Source: Albifimbria verrucaria
Lineage: Eukaryota > Ascomycota > Sordariomycetes > Hypocreales > Stachybotryaceae
Assembly: GCA_020081605.1 (NCBI GenBank)
Contig: JAHREC010000013.1
Coordinates: forward strand, 7,068,001 to 7,132,000
Direction: 5' to 3'
DNA length: 64,000 bases
In this document: piece by piece, positions 56,136-64,000 of the stretch
How positions within the stretch are numbered: position 1 is the first letter of the stretch
How the letters are laid out: every line of letters starts with the position of its first letter
Translations under genes and position numbers: made by a program
Notes under the pieces: generated by a model
What the model saw: the letters and a program-made list of their open reading frames with translations, nothing else
Databases searched by the model: none
What the model was told of the DNA's origin: nothing

Positions 56136-56561
56136 ATGGCTTCACAACTATCCATCGGGACAAGCGCTTACGCAACGCTCACAGTGGGCTCATCTGACCT
56201 CGCCAATGCCGTCGCTCTCGAACCCGACGACAACTTTCCCGCGGTTTTTGCAACGCCCAGACTTATCGCGCTCATGGAAATTGCCAGTGCCCGCATACTG
56301 AAGCCTCTTCTTGGGCCGGGACAACTCTCCGTAGGCGTAACTATTGACGCATCCCACACAGCGGCCACCCTCCCAGGCTGTCAAGTGGTTGCTGAGGCAA
56401 CATATGTTCGAAGTGAGGGCAAACTTTTTGTATTTGAGGTTGTGGCAAGAGATGAAGGTGGAGAGATTGGCAAGGCATTGCATAAGAGGGCTATTGTTAG
56501 TGTTGAAAGGCTCGAAGAGGGTGCGAGAAAGAGAGCCGTCTCAGCAAATACAAAGGCGTAA
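56136..56561 (+). CDS. FlK-like hotdog-fold thioesterase
   Basis: 141-aa intact single-exon protein with the hotdog fold of the fluoroacetyl-CoA thioesterase (FlK) family. Residues that line the known triad are present: Thr in FATPRLIALME, Glu at the end of that stretch, and His in IDASHTAATLPG. The C-terminal strand LFVFEVVARDEGGEIGKALHKRAIV matches the family. The role is probably hydrolysis of short acyl-CoA esters in the cytosol; the fluoroacetate-specific activity of the namesake should not be assumed. ATG 56136 is preferred to 56088 because MASQLSIGTSA begins where family members do. Confidence 0.82.
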   Translation: MASQLSIGTSAYATLTVGSSDLANAVALEPDDNFPAVFATPRLIALMEIASARILKPLLGPGQLSVGVTIDASHTAATLPGCQVVAEATYVRSEGKLFVFEVVARDEGGEIGKALHKRAIVSVERLEEGARKRAVSANTKA

Positions 56562-58473
56562 GGCTGGATCTTAGGTCATTTCGTACGAATAATAATGATC
56601 TCTCTAGCAGAGTAGTGGAAATAAGCCAATTTCATAGACCAGACTGTCGTAACTTGGCACAAGGGGTTGGAAAATCCATTGTCTTCTTGGAGCCGTTCTG
56701 ACACTATCCTTTTAAATGCAGGCCTAAGGATTCATGAGGTGCTATTGACTCCAGAGCAGTAGTTTCAATACCTAAATCACCTCTCCAATTGCCAACTTTC
56801 ACTTTAACATGCCATGATTGTTTTTATGTCACGTTGCTTTGAGCTACAAACTACTGTTGTATTCTGAGAGTTTGTTTGGGGAATTGCAAGTTGCCACAGG
56901 TCTGCTTGAAGTCGCAATTCTTCCAACTTAATTTCTCCTGCATCTCTTTTGGAACATCCTTTAAGTGAATGTGTCTTTCATTGCTTACTTGCTATGTATT
57001 TACCGAATTTGAAGCTTGCAAGATGGGAACAGACACATTGTTGACATTTGTTTGAGTATGTCTACAGTTTTGACCGTAATAAAAATTGCTTATTTGAAAT
57101 GTATGTTGTGCAAAAGAGGGAGTAGGAAAGCAAGTCCAAAGTTCTATCTTTGGTAGTGCAACCCTTCAGGACTATGTAAATTCTTAAGGAAGGTTATTCT
57201 ATAGTAAGGGTGTATCATCATATCCAGCCAACTAACCCTGCAACCCTATAGGGAGTGCCCAATCAAAGACACTCTGAGCATTGAAGTTCTGTTCGATATG
57301 CGGCTCGTCTAAAATGACAACTCATAAGAGGAATACTGATCAAAATGACTAACTCACGTAGATAGGCATACGATCTGGATTACTATTGCATATCAGAACA
57401 GATCTTCGCCAACATCTGTTCGAAAGCTGAGTGAGGCGAGCAAAAGATACCGTCATTATGAAACCGACTCCTTGAGGACCAGGCCCCTTCTGACTGATTT
57501 GACAGCTACGATTACCCATGGTTCAAACTATGATATAAGCTATAATTCGCAATTTTATTTGTGGAAGTAACTTTCTTCTCCGGTGCAATGCAACATGATG
57601 GGGGTGGGGGCACATGTTGTGAGTAGGATAGAGCGACTGTTCTTCGTACATAGCAAAGGGCACTAATAGAGACCTCCGAGCCAAGCTCCCTTCTTACCTT
57701 TGATCTGCTAGAAAATACAGCCTAGATGTAACGAGCAAAATATTTCTAGACAATTCTCAAGCCATGGGTTTCTGCCGAAGCTTCTGTCAAGTCACACATA
57801 CTACTGGTACTGTAGACTCAAAGTCTGATATGAGTTTTACGAAATACAATACCTTATTAAGCCTGTCATTGAGACTATATTCGTACACATTCGAGTATCA
57901 CCAGCTTCATTAGAATCTGATAGGTGCAAGCTGTGTAGACGAGGAACAACGAACAAAGTGTAACTGCGTTCCATTAGGCGGTGCAAAGATTTTGGAAGTA
58001 GATGCACAGGACTACAGATGATGCGACTAAGCGTAGCTTACACTAGAATAACATGGGATAGTTACTCAACGAATAGTAAGTACTCAAAAGACATCCTGAC
58101 ATTTTATAGCCTCCTGACTCGAGTTATCGATGTTTTAGGGTAAGTGTGATGTTTTATCGGCGAATGTGTGACGTACCCTCGACCTAACCTGGGGAGACTG
58201 ATGTCCCTTAAAATCCCTGTACGTCTTCTATATAGGAGCAGAAAGATAATAGGTTACATCTTACACCTTAATTCAACCTGAGATACAAATGGAAAATATC
58301 ATGGAAGCTGCTTAAATTGCCGAAAGTGTTGCAGTCGTAAAAAGTATGTTTCACTAGTTGACGTAAACTACCCTGCGAACTTTGCGTCATGACCGCATGA
58401 TGATTCACTTTGAAAAGGACTGAAGTGGGTCTGCAAGACGATATAATTAACTCCCGAAGAGCATCTGCGAGCC
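56562..58473. other. Gene-poor stretch of about 1.9 kb
   Basis: No supportable open frame on either strand. Confidence 0.55.
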
Positions 58474-59441
58474 ATGGGTGCCCTTGCTATCTCATCTTTT
58501 AGGATCGTGACAGCTATGGCTCTACCTGCATATATCAAAAGTTTATCATTTTCGCGGGCGAACACCATATTGGTGAGTTTGCTTGTTAGTGCATTATCCT
58601 GTATGCTTTGGTAAGTTACGCAAATGATAACTAACCGTGCTAGTTGGAAGAACTGACCTTATTGATAGGATAATTTGTGACTACCACTTGTGGGTGTCCA
58701 GAGGTACAGGTGGTACTCCTTCAACTTGGACGTAAGTTATGGGGACGCTATTACTCCTCTGCTTCCGAGCTACAGTGGAGAGAGTGATGATTGCTTTACC
58801 GTGAACTCAGCAAGACTTGACTGACTGAATCATGCATTCATAACAACAGCGGTTACTTTGAAATGACGACCATACAAATACAATATAAGTTCAGCGCGGA
58901 AAACCTTGTTGATCCTGGTTGTCTTAGCACCGATGGTCCATCATTTTTGCCCACAACTCTACCACATCGCGCCAGAGGTCGGCCGCAAATGATGCCGCAC
59001 ATTCTGCCGCAGCGACAACGCCGAGAGCCTATTGATCCCGCTTCAGAGAGGCGATTGCACAGTCTAGCTGCCAAACTAGCAGCTGAGCGACCGGAGCTCC
59101 TTCAAGCTAAACTCTCACGACGAGAGGGTTGTACAACCAGTGGACTCTATGCTAGGAAAAATCTCACGACCTTAAACCGGCTTGCACTTGATGAGCGCTT
59201 GGAAGGAGAAATCGCACATACACACCTAGAGGATAGCAGTCTGCATGTTTTCATGAGCGACCGGGACGCGAGGAAAGTGATTGAGGCCAACTGGGGCCAA
59301 AGATTCCCGCCGTTAAACTTTCCTAGCGGGTGGATTATGGTGTACGCGCCTATGAATAACACCGAAGTGGATATTGTGGAACAAATTGTACGGGCAGCAG
59401 CGACCTGGATTACTGGCATCGGTATCTTGGAAGGGAATTAA
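58474..59441 (+). CDS. Luciferase-domain (DUF5519/PF17648-type) protein, 5' end uncertain
   Basis: Fungal protein of the family annotated as luciferase domain, with no proven light-emitting or oxidative activity. The firm part is exon 58850-59441 joined to 58644-58731 by a 118-bp intron, giving WVSRGTGGTPSTWTGYF, then PHRARGRPQ, EGEIAHTHLEDSSLHVFMS, DARKVIEANWGQRFP and GWIMVYAPMNN, all typical. A likely first exon, 58474-58572, encodes MGALAISSFRIVTAMALPAY and ends at a good donor, but its phase is off by one relative to exon 2. One missing base in exon 1 would fix it and give 259 aa, as seen for other genes here. Alternatively the start lies elsewhere. Confidence 0.7.
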
Positions 59442-61569
59442 TGGCCGTTTTACGGACACCAAAGTTCTTGTGAACAAACCTGCGAATGCTGTAATGTGTT
59501 TATGCAACAATAATCAGCGTGACCAGTCGATACTTGAGCCTGCTGATTTGATTAGCTGGAGACAAGTTGACGATAGATAGGTTGAGTGAAGATGGGAAAT
59601 GGTAACAAAATTCTAGCCGCTGCTCAAATGATATCTCAAATTATCTTACCATTGTAGAGTATGAGAGAGAAAGATTGCGTAATTAAGGAAGAGAGATCCA
59701 AGAAGGTCTTAGGTAATTATATATAAATTGATGCCTTTCCTGGCTTTAATAAGGCGGTTTACCTGAATTCCAATACCTATTGCCATACTCTCAGTCATCC
59801 ATAATTCTTATACTTAAGGAGCGTCTGGCGAGCTCGACTGCTCTTATGTTACAATGCAAATGAAGTTCAGAAGAAACTCATCACTATAACATTCCTGGCT
59901 GATGAGGAAGTGATTAAACCACACTCCCTTCCCTTTGACTAGCATATTGAGAAGATTATTTCCACCCCAGTTCCAATTTAACGGCAACTATAACCTAGTT
60001 ATGCTCAAACCCCTCTTAGAACTCTGTGAGCGATCCCCATTCTGAGCCAGGTTGCAGGAGACATGCACATTCCTTACTACAAACTTACGTAGAAACATTG
60101 CCGAAGACTCCTATAAAGTAGTTGTAACTCACCGATAAAGGCTTTAGATATGATACCAGTGATGCTGCCGCCAATATGGGAAGCGGCAGAAGTAGGATGG
60201 AGAGTCGCGGAGTCAGGCTACCATAGATTCAGGAGCCCCGCTAGTCTATCACAACTATGGCGAAAAGAGGATGAAGTCCAGTGTTCATTAACACTGATTC
60301 AACAGGTGTGGTAGACGTCACGGATATGCGAACCGGCGCGTTTAACGAGAGCACGTCAAAACGCTCGGGATGGTGCTTTTTATGGGCCAAGACTCGCCCT
60401 GACAATACCCAGATGGTATCGTTGATTATCGCTGAAGATATGATGGTCATTCAGCCTAGTGCGTCTGTCTGGAATATTTGACAAAGTGCCAGCGGAGGAC
60501 AGCGTAGCGTAAGTTTGTTACGCTATCTTGTTGGAATAGCCCTTGTGTTTTATTGCATTCCTTATAAGATCGAGTTACATGCATTACTATTTACCCATCT
60601 TGAATACTTAATGAGTCTGACCAGGTCACATGTTGAATATCTTGTCAAGGACCACATTTTTCAAAAATGAAAGTATAAATAATGGCTTTAACCACAACAG
60701 AAAACTGTAGGCATATATCTAACCGACTAATTTAGGATTGTAGAACTGGATCTCATTGAGTGCGTGAGGGGCACATCTACATAACGGATATGTTGCTTCA
60801 AGGACTAACACGATGATAAAGGTATTATGGCTACAACATCGTCTCCATCTCATTCTAATTCCAAGGACATCAAGGGTAATACTATCACTACTAGCTCGAG
60901 CCCTTCAGTTGATCTAGCCACTGGCTTCGGAAGTCCCAATGAGACGGTTTATGCCCCTGTCTTTTATTATTCTTGTCCGCGCTATTCGAACACAACTGCC
61001 GTAGACCAGATCACCGGCATATATTTTACACCTCGCCACTAACATTTTGCTCACACCTACATTCAAATCGACGCAAAATGCGCTAAGAGGTGGAAAAAGT
61101 AATCGGGTACAAGATGGTCTTCAAATGACGATGGAACGTCGACCGGATCCGACCAACCATCTCAGTAGAGCCCGGGTCTTCAAACACGGATATTCCAACC
61201 ATACAGGCTAATACTCTATCCTAGGCCGGCCGCGAAGACAAATGCCGGTGAAGATCTTTACCGTATACGGGTTTCTGCCGATATGCGTGTGGCTGCATCT
61301 GTATTAGACAAGACCTCAAAGCCTCTCTGGATTTTCTCCTCCACGGCATATTATGACTTCCATGCTGCTCCTTGGCGGCAGAAAAATTCCCTGTCTACTT
61401 TTCCAAGGACAATCAAATGTCCACCGGCTTTCAGTTACAGACCATGAAAAGTTCACTCGAGATTTTACCTTTATCATGCCTCTCGCCTCTGATGTCCTTC
61501 TTTGGTTCCCTCTTTCCAATGCATTTTAACCACCGCTCCATTTTGTAGACCGTCACTGATATAATTGCA
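59442..61569. other. Mostly non-coding stretch with two unassigned open frames
   Basis: At 60281-60481 an open stretch encodes VVDVTDMRTGAFNESTSKRS and a hydrophobic end; it looks protein-like and may be a last exon or a remnant. At 60827-61042 a Ser/Thr-rich 71-aa frame starts MATTSSPSHSNSKD. Neither matches a family I know. The right part is the promoter of the feruloyl esterase. Confidence 0.35.
61206..61215 (+). promoter_or_regulatory. GGCTAATACT, XlnR/Xyr1-type site upstream of the CBM1 feruloyl esterase
   Basis: Identical to the ten bases at 12073-12082 (minus strand) upstream of the GH12 gene. It lies 364 bp before the start codon. Confidence 0.45.
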
Positions 61570-62649
61570 ATGTTACTTCTTAAACCAGTGCTTGTTTGGC
61601 TTATCTGGGTTGTAGGCTTCGGAGCCGCGCTGAGTTCGGGATGTGGCAAGACCCCAACCATCACATCTGGCATTAAAACTATCTCCGTCAATGGCGCCCA
61701 ACGTCAATTCACAATTCGTGTGCCGCAAAACTACCAAAACAATAGAGGCTATAGACTCATCTATGGTCTGCACTGGAATGGGGGAAGAATGGATCAGGTT
61801 GCCAATGGTGGTGACACCGGCTCCAAGGGGTGGAGGTACTACGGAATGGAAGTCCTAGCACAGGAGTCGACGATTTTTGTCGCGCCGCAAGGGCTCAATG
61901 GTGGCTGGGCTAACCAGGGTGGTTCCGACATACAGTTCATCGACGCTATGAACAAATACATCGACGAGGGCCTATGCGTTGACCAGACTCAGCGTTTCTC
62001 TATTGGTTTCTCATACGGTGGTTCAATGTCGTATGCGATTGCGTGTGAGCGTTCCAAAGACTTCCGCGGTGTTGCGGTGATAGCTGGTGGCGTGTTGTCC
62101 GGATGCAGTGGCGGTAACGACCCCATCGCATATTTCGGTATCCACGGGATTAGAGACGGTACACTCAACATTGCCAGCGGTCGTTCCATGCGAGACAAGT
62201 TTCTCAAGAACAACGGCTGCGCGTCCATGTCTGGGGCGAGAGAGCCCAGTTCCGGCAGCAGAACGCACATAACCACCGCAGCTACAGGCTGCAGAAGTGG
62301 GTACCCAGTGCAATGGGCTGCTCATGATGGCGGTCATATCCAAGCGGCAGCTGACGCACCTGCCCCCGAGGAGAATGGTGAGGCATCATGGGTTGGACCA
62401 GAAGTATGGGCATTCTGGAACCGCGTGGTAGCAGCACCGGGAACTCCTCCAGACTCCACCTCTACTAGACAACCACAACCTAGCTCAACCTCAACCAGCA
62501 GAGCACCTCCACTAAGCTCGACCAACAACCCCGGACCTTGCTCTGCATTATACGGCCAGTGTGGTGGTAGGGACTGGACAGGACCAAAGTGCTGTTCCCA
62601 AGGCTCCTGCAAGGCCAGCAACGAATGGTATTCGCAGTGTGTACCTTGA
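61570..62649 (+). CDS. Feruloyl esterase (CE1, FaeC/FaeD-type) with C-terminal CBM1, intact
   Basis: Secreted 359-aa esterase that would release ferulate from arabinoxylan. Single exon. Leader [22 protein letters not shown], then [12 protein letters not shown], the usual start of this family. The nucleophile Ser lies in [29 protein letters not shown] is the oxyanion-side region; HDGGHIQ carries the catalytic His. Cys residues typical of the fold are present. A Ser/Thr/Pro linker ([11 protein letters not shown] and on) leads to a CBM1 ending [16 protein letters not shown] ... NEWYSQCVP, which binds cellulose. The gene shares an upstream decamer with the GH12 gene. No frameshift. Confidence 0.95.
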   Translation: MLLLKPVLVWLIWVVGFGAALSSGCGKTPTITSGIKTISVNGAQRQFTIRVPQNYQNNRGYRLIYGLHWNGGRMDQVANGGDTGSKGWRYYGMEVLAQESTIFVAPQGLNGGWANQGGSDIQFIDAMNKYIDEGLCVDQTQRFSIGFSYGGSMSYAIACERSKDFRGVAVIAGGVLSGCSGGNDPIAYFGIHGIRDGTLNIASGRSMRDKFLKNNGCASMSGAREPSSGSRTHITTAATGCRSGYPVQWAAHDGGHIQAAADAPAPEENGEASWVGPEVWAFWNRVVAAPGTPPDSTSTRQPQPSSTSTSRAPPLSSTNNPGPCSALYGQCGGRDWTGPKCCSQGSCKASNEWYSQCVP

Positions 62650-64000
62650 TTGAGCCAAGTTATTTCGTGGTTGGTGGCTATCTTGGGCGAAATTAACATG
62701 TCTATGGGCCACGTATTCGCACATTTCTTTCCACAAATGCCAGATATCTTGTAGTTCCCGGGGTATCAGTAGTTACAATAATGACTTTTCATGGTTTGTG
62801 AGCCTAAAGAAGCATGACTAGCACAAGGCTTCGTGTACGATGTTTGTGACAATTTCAGTACTACCACTTTCATTCTTCCGCAATGTCATACAAACACCAC
62901 TAAGGAAGCCTGGGAGCCAAAGTCGCTTATACCACCACGAAATTATGACAGTATGGTCGAGTTCTAAGTTGATCCATCGAAGCGATACCATTTCGTAGGC
63001 GTAAGACACCACAAATAGGATTGCTAGATTCGCGCGATTACTTAAGACAAACCGCAAAGAGGCTTGGCTATGAGCTACCAAGGCCGAGAAGACAGTCAAT
63101 CGTGTTTGAATGGGAGTATTCTGCTACATGACACGGATTTATTCGGTCAGGGCTCAGATTCTGAGCACTTTCAGTGTTTTCTATTCTTCAGAGTCTATCA
63201 TCTTGTCCTTGAAAAGCATCGCGAAAGTAGTGAGCGAAGCTCGGGTCTCCGGCAGGCAGAAGAACATTACCTAAAGGTCAATAAGCACAAGAGCAATGAA
63301 TTGGCGCTGGTCACGACATAGCAACTGGCACCATTACTGAAAAAGCACTCACTATAGCCAAAATACAATGTATTTATGCAAAGGAAGCTATCGTGCAAAG
63401 ACATGCTTACTACACTCGTTAAAACAAAAGAATTCGGGGACAATATAGTAATTGTCCAAGTTGAACAACTTAAACTCAGTCCCACGTGTATTGAAGTAAA
63501 ATTTGGGTACTTGAGCTGATGCCTTCCAAATGTCAACACCTAGCCTTTACTGCTTGAGCCACAAGTTTGGGTCTCTTACACAGACACTAGCCTATGGCGT
63601 TTGACTTGGATTTGGTGAGATGAGTTAGGCATACGTTACTAACTTACCCTGGTGACCTCGATTAAGACTCAAATTTACTTTGTCTGTCATTAGTGGTTTT
63701 ACAGAAACACGAATAAGAGACTCGAGAACTTTTGACTCTCAACAAGTCAAAAGCTAGACAGATACCCAATATGAATATTAAGAGATCCATATGCTCCTCT
63801 GAGGGGCTCTATCAGAAAGCGACGAAAAATGACAACTTTAAACTGAGTTACTATGCTTCATCATCATCGAGATATTGAAGTCGTACCAGCGACTTTTGGA
63901 TCCACTCCAGCTTCAACCTAGCACGAGTCCTACTCGAACTCGAAACAACATGAGGCCTAGCCCACTAATTGAAATATGTTAAATGGTTCTTCACTTCATA
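62650..64000. other. Right-edge stretch without a recognised gene
   Basis: A minus-strand frame (62818-63099) and a plus-strand frame (63064-63321) overlap without family resemblance. Terminator and downstream region of the feruloyl esterase. Confidence 0.5.

Overview
The window is nuclear DNA of a filamentous ascomycete (Pezizomycotina). Genes on both strands are split by short introns (about 47-118 bp, mostly 50-75) with GTAAGT/GTATGT-type donors. The families are typically fungal: three Zn2Cys6 regulators, an RTA1 protein, MFS, MATE and amino-acid permeases, an extracellular catalase-peroxidase, plant-cell-wall enzymes with CBM1 domains, and a phage-type lysozyme. I cannot place genus or order from sequence alone.

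Layout: 0-3.2 kb gene-poor; 3.2-5.9 secreted catalase-peroxidase; 6.8-10.0 a divergent RTA1 / Zn2Cys6 pair; 10.8-11.8 GH12 endoglucanase with CBM1; 13.1-13.5 a 3' gene fragment; 14.5-17.6 GH127-type glycosidase with an inserted LamG domain, convergent with a second Zn2Cys6 gene (17.7-19.7); 20.3-26.4 agmatinase, MATE transporter and GABA-permease-type transporter; 27.1-29.1 sugar MFS transporter; 33.0-39.7 a sparse island of three small secreted proteins (SH3-GH24 lysozyme, an M15-like putative peptidase, a Cys-rich protein); 40.7-42.3 tannase/feruloyl esterase; 43.9-45.9 Dal5-type MFS; 46.7-48.9 a divergent NTF2-like / Zn2Cys6 pair, then a secreted alpha/beta hydrolase (49.0-49.9); 50-64 kb mostly gene-poor, with a MARVEL protein, a FlK-like thioesterase, a luciferase-domain protein and a CBM1 feruloyl esterase.

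How the genes may work together: the GH12, GH127, two esterases, the secreted hydrolase and the sugar MFS form a loose biomass-degrading set. The two CBM1 enzyme genes share an identical GGCTAATACT upstream, and the hydrolase has GGCTAAA, both matching the XlnR/Xyr1 core. Agmatinase, MATE and GABA permease could form an amine/GABA handling group. The lysozyme and M15-like protein both look aimed at bacterial peptidoglycan; this is my best candidate for an undescribed functional grouping.

A notable property of the sequence is that 12 genes need a total of 22 single-base insertions to read through. All inferred lesions are -1, almost all in short homopolymers, and after adding the bases every multi-exon model closes exactly in frame. 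This looks more like homopolymer deletion error in the assembly than mass pseudogenisation. Such genes are listed as CDS with the breaks stated.
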